Source: Chara braunii (taxonomy: Eukaryota > Streptophyta > Charophyceae > Charales > Characeae). Taken from it: a stretch of DNA of 46,425 nt. Numbering within the stretch: position 1 is the first letter of the stretch; the number at the start of each line of letters is the position of its first letter. Below, one piece after another: positions 32,857 to 42,411 of this stretch. The position numbers were made by a program, and so were the translations under genes. The stretch spans positions 1,751,586 to 1,798,010 of the forward strand of contig BFEA01000154.1 of NCBI GenBank assembly GCA_003427395.1, given 5' to 3'. The notes below the pieces were generated by a model, which saw only the letters and a program-made list of their open reading frames with translations, ran no database searches and was not told the origin of the DNA.

Positions 32857-33720
32857 CGTTGGCCGTTGGCCAAATGGCCACCGCGAGTGAGGAAGAGGAG
32901 TCGTCCAAACTGTGAAGTGCAGAGAACAGGCTCACCTTGCGGGTGGGCCCAAAAGTGATGAACATAGGACCATCTAGGGCTAGGACAATGGGACCAACAG
33001 GCTGAAGGGAGAAAGTACTTGGAAGACCACAGGGATTCATGGGGACCACTGGGGTCCAACGGGCTAATTGGAGTGTGTACTAGAAGGACCATTGGGACCA
33101 AGGACCAGTGGGACCAAGGACCAGCTGGACCATATTCGGAGGTGTACCTGCAGAGAAGTGGTGAGCCAGTGTTCTATAGAGAAATGCCAAGACACCCGAG
33201 GCGAAAATCTATAAGTACGGCGAGGAGAGGTTATGGTGATGCCTAGTGTCGCAGGCATCACAGTCAGTTGTGGTTCCATAAACGGGCATCTCATGGACGA
33301 TGTATCCAGCACAGATGGGGTAGGAGAAGGCCCACAGAGCAGCGCAGATTGACCTGCGAGCGGAGGGAGAAGATTGGAATTTGCTGTCCAGTGAGCGGGC
33401 AGATCAAGCCTTGGTAATTGCTGCAGTGGGTGGTGGACATGCAAGGTGGGAGCAGACAGGCATGGCCTGACCTATCTACCGTTCACCATAACTCTCCAGA
33501 GGTGACTAGAGAGAGAGGAGGGAGAAGGGAGGGGGGGGGAGGGCGTGTAACAAGCAAATCATGCACCCATGATCAACTTCAGCTGCAGCATCTGGTCGAA
33601 ATAAACTGGTGAGCTGGAGCCCATCAGCAGGCGGAAGTCATAATGGGCGTGTCATAGGTAGTGTAAGCTTACGCTGCGTGCACTTCACTGAAATAAACAG
33701 CATCAACGACATGGATGAAA
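32857..33720. other. Non-coding region
   Basis: No recognisable gene. Short GGACCA/ATTGGGACCA repeats are present near 33085-33130 and a G run near 33528. Confidence 0.4.
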
Positions 33721-33727
33721 AATGAAT

Positions 33728-33935
33728 TGGTACTAAGAAGATCTGCAACATCCTAGGAATTTTGGAATTTGTAATGATGAAAGAAGGCTTTGGTAGAACG
33801 TAGAAGATAATTTTGCAACATACTAGGAATTTTTCTGTAATTTGTAATGATAAAAAAAAAAGGATTTGGTACTATTTTAGAGGATTTGCAACGTTCGAGA
33901 ACTTTTCTGTAATCTTCAATGTTGTCAGGTCAAGA
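33728..33935. repeat. Tandem repeat, unit about 75-85 bp, three copies
   Basis: Each unit starts with GGTACTA or GGTAGAA, has TTGCAACATNCTAGGAATTTT (last unit TTGCAACGTTCGAGAACTTTT) and ends TCTGTAATTTGTAATGAT or similar. Non-coding. Confidence 0.7.
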
Positions 33936-34156
33936 AACGGCATCGCAATTGTAAAGTGTTTAAGTGACTGTAGCATCAACATCTTGTGGGTAGAATAACC
34001 GGACAATCAACAATCAGTTGACAATTACTAGTTAATGGTGATGGTGAGACCACCGTTGTCAGTTCTATCCTTTAGACATTGATGCCGCCATAAAATCTGT
34101 GTCATTGGGTAATTCAGCAGTATGATTAGGGAGGGTGCCTGTGCATGCGCAGCTCT

Positions 34157-34268
<112 letters not shown>

Positions 34269-34287
34269 TGCAAAAGAGACTCTGCAC

Positions 34288-34428
34288 CAGCGGGCGTGGC
34301 TCTGTCGAAATAGAGACCCAAGTTCGAATCCAGATACAATCAGATGATGACCAGAAAAAATCACTTTGAATTACCTGGGCTGGTCAGTTCAATGATGATA
34401 TCTCAAGGCTATCAAAAAAACAGAAAGA
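34288..34428 (+). mobile_element. tRNA-derived SINE, copy 2
   Basis: Degenerate box A (GCGGGCGTGGCTCTG), clear box B (AGTTCGAATCC), then CAGATACAATCAGATGATGA, and the family tail CTGGGCTGGTCAGTTCAATG, ATGATATCTCAAGGC and A-rich sequence. Confidence 0.75.
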
Positions 34429-34510
34429 AAAGGGAAAAAGACTCTACTCAGTCGTGTGTTGTCTGTTCTTTTTTTTTTCGAATTTAAAATTTTAATCCTA
34501 TATTTGCACT

Positions 34511-34628
34511 GCAGTTTTTTTGTTTTTTTTTGAAAAGTTGAATTTAATAATGAAATTCAATCCTATACCGCAGTTTTTTTGTTTTTTTTTGAAAAGTTGA
34601 ATTTAATAATGAAATTTAATCCTATACA
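34511..34628. repeat. 58-bp near-perfect tandem duplication
   Basis: GCAGTTTTTTTGTTTTTTTT followed by TGAAAAGTTGAATTTAATAA and TGAAATTYAATCCTATA occurs at 34511-34568 and 34570-34628 with a single substitution. Confidence 0.88.
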
Positions 34629-35122
34629 CTTGTACCCTAGTTTCGATCAAACCGAGGACAAGCATATATTACTCGCGCACAATTTCTGAGGCTGGTAGGC
34701 CCCTCTACTGTAGCAAGGAGGATTAGATTAAACGCCGGAATCTCGATGTGTTTCATCGATATAGATGCAGAAAAGCAGATCACTGGCGATTTTCTGCATC
34801 TGGCGATTTCTGCATCTGTCCACAGACACGTCCAGGTGCCCACCGGCTTTGCAGTTTTTAATCTATAATAATTGTACTTTCATGTACTACGACCAACTCG
34901 TCTTTACTTGGTGTGTTTCGTGTGAATCTGACTCACTGCTGTAATTTCCAAGTTTGCCTCAACTCATCACTCAACCCACAAACACGTCCAGATGCAGGCG
35001 TTAACTCAATCCTCTTTGCTTGTGGGGACTCGGTTCCATGTGCACGGATTCATCGTTTGTGAGAACAATTTTTTTTTCTTTTTTTTTCTTATGAAATTGG
35101 CCAAGGGGGGTTAGAAACGGTC

Positions 35123-35372
35123 AAAATCAGTCACCAACGGGCTTAGCTCTCAGTTGGTACACCCATAAACTGACTGTTGACGAATTACCTACCAGTCTTC
35201 CTCCGAATACAACGTACGGTCCTTATAGCTGAATTTAGACTGAAAGATACACCAAATTCAGCTACAATGACCGTACGTTGTATTCGGGGGAAGACTGTAG
35301 GGCCGGTCAGTTTCACGATGAGATCTTTTTTTTTTTTTTTCTTTGAAGGGCGACGGCCGTGAGATATCACAA
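35123..35372 (+). mobile_element. tRNA-derived SINE, copy 3, interrupted by a MITE
   Basis: The head (CCAACGGGCTTAGCTCTCAG, TTGGTACACCCATAAACTG) lies at about 35135-35172 and the tail (GGCCGGTCAGTTTCACGATG, then poly(T), CTTTGAAGGGCGACGGCCGT) at 35301-35365. Between them sits a family II MITE (35189-35300). Part of the tail is in opposite orientation after the poly(T). Confidence 0.65.
35189..35300. mobile_element. Foldback MITE, family II (copy 2)
   Basis: CTACCAGTCTTCCTCCGAAT plus ACAACGTACGGTC on the left and the reverse complement GACCGTACGTTGTATTCGGG plus GGAAGACTGTAG on the right. The interior is also partly palindromic (TAGCTGAATTT / AAATTCAGCTA), so the whole element folds into one long hairpin. 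Confidence 0.85.
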
Positions 35373-35409
35373 TAAAAAAGGATTACAGTCTGGAAATAAA
35401 GCCTTTCTC

Positions 35410-35410
<1 letters not shown>

Positions 35411-35450
<40 letters not shown>
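35411..35450. repeat. (AAC)n microsatellite
   Basis: About 13 AAC units followed by A-rich sequence. A poly(A) tract of about 26 is at about 35541-35566. Confidence 0.9.
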
Positions 35451-35451
<1 letters not shown>

Positions 35452-35639
35452 AAAAGGCCTGAAAGGCCATCCTGTCCAGATTTGACAGGCAATTGAGTTG
35501 GTAATGGGCTTGAAAGAATTAGCTTTTTAAGTTCTGACCGAAAAAAAAAAAAAAAAAAAAAAAAAAGAGCTGACCGCCCCCAGGCAATTCGTCAAGGTTC
35601 ATTATCTGGATTTTAGCTTGGGTCTGCATCAGAACAGTT

Positions 35640-35900
35640 TCATGGGTGTACCCACTGAGCCACTGTAGGCTCTTGGGTACGTCACGATGATATCTCAATG
35701 GTGTCGCCCTTTTTAAAAATGGAAAAAAAAAAGGACAAAAAGAAACGGTCAGTTTCCTTCGGTCTACGGTCTTTCACTCGAATAGAACGTAGTACGGTCA
35801 GTCATTATCGCTGTATCAAAAGAGAGACACAAGTTTAGCCCAAGTACAGCAGCAGCAGCTATAGTGACCGAGCGTTCTACTGGGGGGAAGAGGGTCGTGG
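35640..35900. mobile_element. SINE and MITE fragments
   Basis: CATGGGTGTACCCACTGAGC (about 35640) is a reversed SINE box A region, followed by a forward SINE tail (ACGATGATATCTCAATGG, TGTCGCCC) and a decayed family II MITE (ACTCGAATAGAACGTAG ... GAGCGTTCTACTGGGGGGAAG, about 35774-35889). Confidence 0.55.
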
Positions 35901-36082
35901 AATTATGGCCCTAACCCTGACGGCGTAGAGTAAGTGCGTTCTCACACTGGGACTTTCGGGGGTGTGTATCTGACCGAAAATATGACCGAATTCACTCAGA
36001 GAATTGTGATCCTGAGACTCAGAGAACTGTAAAATAGACTCGGAGAATTGTAATGTCAGGAATTTCAACCCTACGCATGCCA
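35901..36082. mobile_element. Fragment related to MITE family III
   Basis: TGCGTTCTCACACTGGGACTTTCGGG at about 35936 resembles the family III end (TACTCACACTAGGACTTT), followed by GTATCTGACCGAAAAT. A partial relative is at about 36296-36380 (TCTCACTCGGACTTTC, ATGTATCTGACCACAATT). Confidence 0.5.
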
Positions 36083-36253
36083 TGGGCGAGGTCCCACTAG
36101 CACAGAAGATTGGATTTCAGACGTGAATCTGGACGAGTTTGTGGAGAGGTGCAGAATATCCCCATTTACTTGCATTTCTGCATCTCTGAGTAAAACATAT
36201 CCAGGTTCAGGCGCGCTTGATCGAATCCTTCTTGCTACTGGGACCTGGCCCCA
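36083..36253. mobile_element. Foldback MITE, family I (copy 1)
   Basis: Ends TGGGCGAGGTCCCACTAGCA and complement TGCTACTGGGACCTGGCCCC. The interior arms GAATCTGGACGAGTTTGTGG and ATATCCAGGTTCAGG pair with each other, as do GAGGTGCAGAAT and ATTTCTGCATCTCT. It forms a long imperfect hairpin. Confidence 0.75.
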
Positions 36254-37057
36254 GGGTTAGAAGAGACACATCCCAGAAGCCCATAGGGTGGATCTCTCAC
36301 TCGGACTTTCTAGCATGTATCTGACCACAATTACAGCCCAATTCAGTCGGAAAAGTCGCAAGTATGCCCTGAGAAATGTGGCTGAATCTTCCCATTTGTG
36401 TTGATTGTTTTATTTTTATTTTATTTTTAGTCGGGATCAGTTCATGTCCTTTGTTTGTTAACCAGGGTCAATCCTTTTCTTTTTTTTTCTTTTTTTTTCC
36501 GTAATGATTTCAATTCAATCAATTTTTTTTTTTTGGGTTTCGTTTCATTTCTTTGGTTACTTGGGGTCTCGCCGCACGGCACACGAACCGAAAACGAAGC
36601 GAGTGCATCTGCCCACCAAAGGTGGCAAAATACACTCGTTACTATGTATAGCAAACCTATGAACCTGGCCATTTTCTGGGGGAAGATCCATTCGTTTCGT
36701 TTTTCGTTTCGTGCGCCGTGCTGCAACGCCCTTGGTTTGTTACTTTATTTATTTGTCATCAAGTTGATTATTTATTTGATTGATTGGATTTTCCGGTCGA
36801 TAGGGCAAATTGAATAATCTGTTTGTCTAATTCTAGTTATTACTATCGTCTTCACCCGAATAACTGTATGTTGGGCAACATTCGGTCTATATACAGCTCT
36901 AATGACCGGGGGCTAAGTCCCAGTGTAAACGGCCGTTAAGTCTTTCTTCCTTTCGTCGAGTATTTTTGAAACAAATCCTGTGCATTAAAAAAAATAAAAA
37001 TAAAAAAATCCTGTGCATGATCTAATGGCGAACTGCTGAAGGGACTGTCGTATGCCT
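36254..37057. other. Non-coding region, T-rich
   Basis: No gene supported. Poly(T) tracts are at about 36478-36500 and 36523-36535, and an inverted (A)n-rich stretch at about 36987-37009. Confidence 0.45.
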
Positions 37058-37309
37058 GGGGCCAAGTCCCACTAGCAGCGTTGAGTTTCCTCAACGCCTG
37101 AATCTGGACGTCTTTGTGGATATGTGCAGAAATGGCGTTGGGTTTCCTCAACCGCACACAACCGCACATCGCCCCAAACACGTCCAGATTCCGTCGTTGA
37201 GGAACCTGAAGTTGTTTCACATATAGTCCTTGAGGATCCTACACAGACATATGTTGGTTTCCTGCGGATTATGCCCATTCTCAACCCTGCTAGTGGGACC
37301 TGGACCCCG
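37058..37309. mobile_element. Foldback MITE, family I (copy 2)
   Basis: Begins GGGGCCAAGTCCCACTAGCA and ends TGCTAGTGGGACCTGGACCCC. The interior has AGCGTTGAGTTTCCTCAACG and GAATCTGGACGTCTTTGTGG, answered by CACGTCCAGATTCCGTCGTTG-like sequence. An extra block (CATATAGTCCTTGAGGATCC) makes it longer than the other copies. Confidence 0.75.
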
Positions 37310-37310
37310 G

Positions 37311-37483
37311 GGGGTGGTCCCACTAGCAAAGAGGATCGGATAGAATGCCTGAATCTGGACGTAATTGTGGAGAGGTGCAGGAAATCGCGATTGAACTGCT
37401 TTTCTGCACCTCTGCATAAAACACATCCAGATTGAATTTCATGAGCTTGATCCTATCGTCTTTGCTAGTGGGACCTCGGCCCA
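37311..37483. mobile_element. Foldback MITE, family I (copy 3)
   Basis: Directly abuts copy 2. Ends GGGTGGTCCCACTAGCAAAG and CTTTGCTAGTGGGACCTCGG. The interior GAATCTGGACGTAATTGTGG with GAGGTGCAGGAAATCGC is complementary to the second half. Confidence 0.75.
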
Positions 37484-37674
37484 GGTGGCTATCTAGCCTC
37501 TAAAACAACCTGGACTTAAATAAATAAATAAATATATAAATACATAAATAGATCAATAATAAACGAAACGTGTCTACAGTGCCGCAGTGACAAAAAAAAA
37601 AAAAAAACGATATTCAGATCGGATGGCAGGGAGGGGGGAGTACTCCAAACCAAAGTCTAAGCCCCGGGCCCAGG

Positions 37675-37900
37675 GGCCAAGTCCCACTTAGTACGCGGCT
37701 GATTCCTCGTTCCTGGCCGTTGTTCTTGGTAGTCTACGGTCAGAGCCCCGGCTATCGGTACTGGGACTCTGCCCCTGCGACTTTGCCCCTTGGGCCAAGT
37801 CCGACTTAGTATGCCGATTCGTCGTTCCTCGCGGTCAGTCTTCGTAATCTGCGGTCAGTCAGAAAGTGGGACTGCGGGTGAATGGGACTTAGCCCAGCCC
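37675..37900. mobile_element. Tandem pair of elements with GGGCCAAGTCCCACTTAGTA ends
   Basis: GGGGCCAAGTCCCACTTAGT (about 37676) and GGGCCAAGTCCGACTTAGTA (about 37792) each start a segment with ATTCSTCGTTCCT and GGTAGTCTACGGTCAG-like sequence and end near TGGGACTCTGCCCC or TGGGACTTAGCCC. The terminal motif is shared with family I and with the 100-bp element at 7891, but the interiors differ. Another copy starts at about 38128. Confidence 0.6.
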
Positions 37901-37920
37901 CTCGGTCCTCGGACTTTCGA

Positions 37921-38045
37921 CCAACGGCCTTAGCTCAGTTGGTACGCCCATAAACTGCTGAGATGCAGACCTGAGTTCGAATCCAAATGGAACCAGATGA
38001 TAAAAACTCCTGAATAACGTAGTCCTTCGGGACACTCGTTCACTT
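37921..38045 (+). mobile_element. tRNA-derived SINE, copy 4 (best-preserved head)
   Basis: CCAACGGCCTTAGCTCAGTT, GGTACGCCCATAAACTGCTG, AGATGCAGACCTGAGTTCGA and ATCC give box A (TAGCTCAGTTGGTAC) and box B (GAGTTCGAATCC) at tRNA-like spacing. The 3' part is lost. Confidence 0.8.
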
Positions 38046-38225
38046 TGGAACGATACAGAGAAGGGTAATTAGCAAAATGGCCCCGGCGCAAGGATGACAC
38101 GCCTACACTGAGAATTGGTTCCTTGGGCCAAGTCCCACTTGCCACTTGGTGCGCTCATTCCTCGTTCCTGGTGGTTGATCATCGTAGTAGTAGATTCTAC
38201 GGACAGAAAAGTGAGAATTTGGCTA

Positions 38226-39510
38226 AGGGGGGGGGCCGGCAGGCGTGACACTGCGCTAATTCAGCGCTAATTCAGGGATGAACTAGCGGTGACTTACCGC
38301 ACCTGGCCAGCCAATGCTTGCCGGGTAAGCGCGCGGGTCAAGTCCATGGCCACTCGTTCAGGAACGACACCGCGTCACGCTTAGAGGTCGACATGGCTGA
38401 GCTATGCTGATGGTGGCCATATTCAAACCGCTCCTTGAGTGGAGTGGGAGTGCCTTCGCACTCAGTAATATGGTCCCTAGGCGTTCCCCTGTCAGTCCTT
38501 CCACTTACTTACTCACTTTATAAAACTTGGAAACTTCCAACTTGCCTACCTTGCTTTGCCTAAGTAACTATGAGAGGTTAACCGCTCGGGCCTGCGCTGG
38601 CAGGTGCGAGATCGTGCAGGGAAGAAGATTGCCCATGCTTTGGGGCTGCAGCATCATCCTAGCAATGCCGCCGAGAGTAGTGAGAGTAACTCTCGTTGGG
38701 AGTGGGAGCGCTTGCGATGATACTCCGTTTTCTGGCGGTTTCTGGCCTCATTTAAGGGGAAGCTGCTACCAGCAGGATATGAAGTGAAACCTATCCAACT
38801 CAGTAACAGCAGGAGGAATGATGGGCAACAGTCGAGATGAGCTACCGACAATACCAAGAACAGCCATCAGGGGCTGAGGGCACAGAAGCAGCTGCTCGGT
38901 ATTCGGCATTATGTTAGGTTAGATGGGCCTAATTCGTTTATAACTCTGTTTTTAAGCTGAGTTTTTAAGGGTATAATTGTTGTCTCATAGGGTATAATAA
39001 TCGCTAGCGGATGTCAGGGTGTTTAAATTACTAGTTGTAAGACGCAGAGGACTTTGTTGCCATGGTTTAGCGCTTCTTCTCAGCATATTGAACCAGGGTG
39101 TTTCCGTGGCTATATTCACTAACAAAGATTTCTGCTGAAAGATGGAACCCGTAGCTCTCTAGGCTGGCACAAAATCTGTCTGTTATCCATGGACCCGTAG
39201 TTTTCTAGATTGGCATAATCATTGCTTGTCGTTCTGCCTTCTGTATTTTAGGGCACCACCATTCTTTGATTTACGTTGTTGTGCGTTGTTGTTCCCCCGA
39301 AATTCGTACCACCTCTGTTCCGGCGCGGACGCTGCCCTTAGTGTTTCGTTTTTAGAAACACGTATTATTGAAGTACTTCAGGACTGAGAGGGAGGGATAA
39401 TTGTCATCCCCGATGCACGGGAGTAAATTTGCCATTCTCTTTTCTCGATTGTTTTAGGCATTCTTGCCTTTTGATAAGTTGGTTTTCTTGGTAGGCATCA
39501 TAAGAATAGC
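38226..39510. other. Region without supportable gene
   Basis: No protein recognised. A similar short phrase, GGAGTGGGAGTGCCTTCGCA and GGGAGTGGGAGCGCTTGCGA, occurs at about 38441 and 38698. GACCCGTAGTTTTCTAGATTGGC and CCCGTAGCTCTCTAGGCTGGC near 39190 and 39150 are an imperfect repeat. It could be intron sequence of a gene whose exons I cannot see. Confidence 0.35.
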
Positions 39511-39512
39511 CA

Positions 39513-39968
39513 GTACGAAGGAGCAATGGGAGTACCAATGGTTGGATGATCCGACAGACCCGGTGAAGAGCAAACTAGAGTTGTATCCACTGGGTGTGTG
39601 GTGGGAAACCCGTCTTGGCAACAAAGGCTCTTTACACTGTTTACAGTGTTCCGGATAGTGATGATGTTATTGAGAGGGTATCCCTACAGCTTATTCGTCT
39701 ATCGACAGCGGCACTACGGGGGCAGTGTGAGTGCCATCGTCAGTGGTGGGAGCGTTTGACTTAGTGGAATATAGTTAGTATAAGAGTAGGTAGCACGAGG
39801 GAGCAGTGGGAACACCAATGGTTGGACGAAATGAGAGACCCGGTGAAGAGCAAACTAGAGTTGTATCCATTGGGTGCGTGGTGGGAAACCCGTCTAGGCA
39901 ACGAAGGCTCTTTGCAGTGTGATTGGACAGTGATGATGGGAGGGTAACCCTACAGCTTAATCCTCCGG
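39513..39968 (+). repeat. Tandemly duplicated exon-like segment
   Basis: Two copies (about 39513-39690 and 39783-39965) translate in the same frame as STKEQWEYQWLDDPTDPVKS, KLELYPLGVWWETRLGN and as STREQWEHQWLDEMRDPVKS, KLELYPLGAWWETRLGN. Many differences are synonymous or conservative, which suggests the segment was coding when or after it duplicated. The upstream frame in the first copy is open from 39464. I do not recognise the family; the Trp-rich KLELYPLGxWWETRLGN stretch is the signature to search. It may be an exon of the ART-Josephin gene, a separate gene or a mobile-element fragment. Confidence 0.5.
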
Positions 39969-40620
39969 CCCAGCTCCTGGTCTTTGAGCTTAGATAGTTC
40001 TAGTTTCGGTAGCCAGGTGCCTCTGTTCTTGGTGGAGGTGCATTTAGTGTTGTTTTTCAGAATCGCTTCCTGCTGATTTAGGCAGATCGGATTCACTTAG
40101 AAGGTTACCTGATTGTTAAGAGATAAACATAGAATGGTTGAGCGCTCCGGGTTAGGCAACAGGCCTTCTATTGGACGATCTCAGTAGAATTCAGGGGAGT
40201 CGCAGATAGACTCTCAGGAAGCGAAGCCGGGTAATGCTCCCGGATATGAATGTTGGTAGGATCACGGATTGCGAGTTAGTTTTTTAGCTTGTTCCTTTCT
40301 GTCTTTAGGTAGGTTTAATTGTCTGATATTCCCCCTTTTCTCTTCAGAAATAGCATGACTGTCGATCGGAGTAAGGGACACTGGACCCGGTTTCCAGTTA
40401 GCCTCACTTGGTGCCGTGTCCCACTTTGTGCCGTGAACGTTCGTTCTGGTTGGGTGAAGACGGTAGTCGAAGGAATGAGTAAAGCTGGCTGCTGAGGGTG
40501 CACGCACACAACGAATTTCGAAGATGCATGTAAACAGCAATTAAGGGGCGATTCATTTTCTGCCCAGAGCGTTGCTTTTTTCTTCGGATCCTAGTTTTTG
40601 CCGCCCAAAGCGGTTTGAAG
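39969..40620. other. Region without supportable gene
   Basis: No gene recognised. A segment near 40370-40435 (GGGACACTGGACCCGG ... TTGGTGCCGTGTCCCACTT) has inverted GGGACAC/GTGTCCC ends like the other foldback elements. Confidence 0.4.
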
Positions 40621-40639
40621 GGCTTACTGCCCGATCCCT

Positions 40640-40858
40640 TCCTGTTTTTTTTCTTCTTTTTTTTCTCTTTCTTTTTTGAACTTGAAAGGGGAGGCGGCCT
40701 TGAGGTATCGTCATGGAACGGACCGGCCCTAGAGAGTTCAGAGTTATTGTACAGTCAGGATTCGAACTCAGGACCTGTCTGTTTATCAACAATTGCATGA
40801 TGGGTGTGTGTGCCATTCACTGGCATTTAGCCTCATGGGCTGGGTTGTCCGATTTCCC
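40640..40858 (-). mobile_element. tRNA-derived SINE, copy 5 (reverse orientation)
   Basis: Read on the minus strand: a head with CCCATGAGGCTAAATGCC, ACACACCCATCATGC, then box B GAGTTCGAATCCTGACTG, then GGGCCGGTCCGTTCCATGAC, GATACCTCAAGGCCGCC and a purine-rich tail (about 40645-40675). The tail and box B match the other copies; box A is weak. Confidence 0.7.
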
Positions 40859-41590
40859 CCGCTGCCCTTTTCCTTTTCGTTTGTTCCGTTTGTTCTCTCC
40901 TTCTGTTCCCTTTTACGTCCGGGACAGCCCTAACTGTCAGGGCGAAGGCGTACCTTTCGGTAGAGAGTATGGGATTTCCCTTTTTATTTTCCTTGAAGAA
41001 TCTGAAGATTGAGTTATGGAAGAGGGGGTAGCAGGGGTACCCTGACAATTGTTTTGACAGCAAGCTGGTTGATTTTTCGAGGAAGTTCGGAGGTGTGTGG
41101 AAGTGGAAGGAGTGGCTCACGGTGTTGACCGAATGGGGCCGTCTGCTATGAGAGATTAGGGGTCATATCTATACTGTTTTTCGGCTAATTTCTGGGGGGT
41201 ACTAAGGCAGTAATGCGAGAGGGACTTTTTCTTGAAGGTACCAGGGTGGGCGGTTTTAGGTGTATTCGGATAACTGTGGGAGGGACCTTTGTTGAATATA
41301 CCGGGACATGCGGTTTTTCCTAGTAGGTGTAGGTGTTTTCGGATACAAGTTTCGAACCCTCTACTGGTGGATTTGTGGTAGTGAAAATAAACCTTGAGGA
41401 CTACCGGGTGGATGCGTAGAAGCTAGGCTCTGTGCGACTATTCAATCCGGTGACTTGTGGTTCGGGTAAGTGCAGTGGCATGTTGGAAAATAAGGTGTAG
41501 TACCGGTCTGCTGGAGTCGTAGTCGGTGTAGATGTCAACGATTAATACTGTAGACTGACTAGAGTTCATCAAGCCGACTTTTTATGACCC
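40859..41590. other. Region without supportable gene
   Basis: No gene recognised. A phrase with GGTACCAGGGTGGGCGGTTT, AGGTGTATTCGGATA (about 41238) recurs as TACCGGGACATGCGGTTTTTC, GTAGGTGTTTTCGGATA (about 41300). Confidence 0.35.
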
Positions 41591-41632
41591 CTGATGAGTC
41601 CTGGCAGGCGGCCAGGCGAAACAGGTTTGGTC
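41591..41632 (+). ncRNA. Hammerhead-ribozyme-like core (site 1)
   Basis: CTGATGA (41591-41597), a stem II formed by CCTGGC (41600-41605) and GCCAGG (41611-41616) closed by a G-C pair, then GAAA (41618-41621) and a downstream GGTC. These are the two invariant boxes of the hammerhead core at the right spacing. Stem III is poor here (CAGGTTTGGTC pairs weakly) and stem I is only suggested by TGACC upstream against GGTCA downstream. It is probably a decayed or variant copy of the motif at 46077. Confidence 0.5.
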
Positions 41633-41707
41633 ACTACTGCCTAACTGAAGCTCGTCTTCCGTCCTGTGCTTCAAGTTTATTCTTACCAAGTCATGTTCGG
41701 AAACTCC

Positions 41708-41746
41708 TTCTTCTTCTTCTTCTTCTTCTTCTTCTTCTTCTTCTTC
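41708..41746. repeat. (CTT)n microsatellite
   Basis: About 13 units of CTT, in a region 3' of the first hammerhead-like motif. Confidence 0.9.
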
Positions 41747-41896
41747 CCGTCCGTTCTCTGCGTCGGTTTTTTATTCTTGGTCTTTCTCTTCCCTTGTCGG
41801 ATCTGCGAGTGACTTGGTTTGGTGTGATTTTGCGATGGCCTGTGCCTCGGTGAAAGGAGTACCTGTTACTTCCATCAGCTGTGCCCATCATTGACA

Positions 41897-42164
41897 TACT
41901 AACTGTTAGTTTGTCCTGAATAAAGGTTCTATAAGGGCGTACTCACATTAGAAGTATCTCAAATATATCTGACCGCATTCATGCCATACCTGGATGTATC
42001 TGGCCACAGTTCCGTCCAAAAGTCCTAGTGTGAGTATGCCCTGACTGTCAGTTTGTCCTCGGTAAAGGTTCTTTAAGAGCATACTCACACTAGGACCTTT
42101 TTACTTATTTCTGGACGAAATGCGGCCAGATACATTCAGAAGAGTGCTAATGCCATTACGCCCT
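41897..42164. mobile_element. Duplicated MITE, family III
   Basis: The first copy (41934-42042) has ends AGGGCGTACTCACATTAG and CTAGTGTGAGTATGCCCT. A second copy (about 42075-42164) starts AGAGCATACTCACACTAGGA and ends ATTACGCCCT. The preceding host sequence is also duplicated (TTAGTTTGTCCTGAATAAAG, GTTCTATAAG against TCAGTTTGTCCTCGGTAAAG, GTTCTTTAAG), so a segment containing flank plus MITE duplicated in tandem. The interior has ATGTATCTGGCCACAGTT and its near complement. Confidence 0.72.
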
Positions 42165-42278
42165 AATTCTAGAGAAACGCCCAGCTCTGTACTAAACAAC
42201 GGTCAGCAACACAAAAAACTTGCATTCGCTCCTCTGCGTTCATAATAAGGGCTCCACCAAAGTAACCAACACCTGGTT

Positions 42279-42281
<3 letters not shown>

Positions 42282-42315
<34 letters not shown>
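42282..42315. repeat. Poly(A) tract between short direct repeats
   Basis: About 34 A residues. AAGTAACCAACACCTG flanks it on both sides (about 42260-42275 and 42333-42348), the pattern of a retrotransposed poly(A)-tailed insertion with target duplication, although almost nothing but the tail remains. Confidence 0.65.
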
Positions 42316-42317
<2 letters not shown>

Positions 42318-42411
42318 TAAGAACTTTTAAGAAGTAACCAACACCTGTGTCTTCTTCTTTGTGTCATTTGCTCTTTCACATGCCCATCCATGATCTATCC
42401 ATGACTGGCAG

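Noticed and set aside
41691-41897. Arg-run ORF on the minus strand
   Set aside because: Driven by the (CTT)n repeat; the frame is otherwise featureless.
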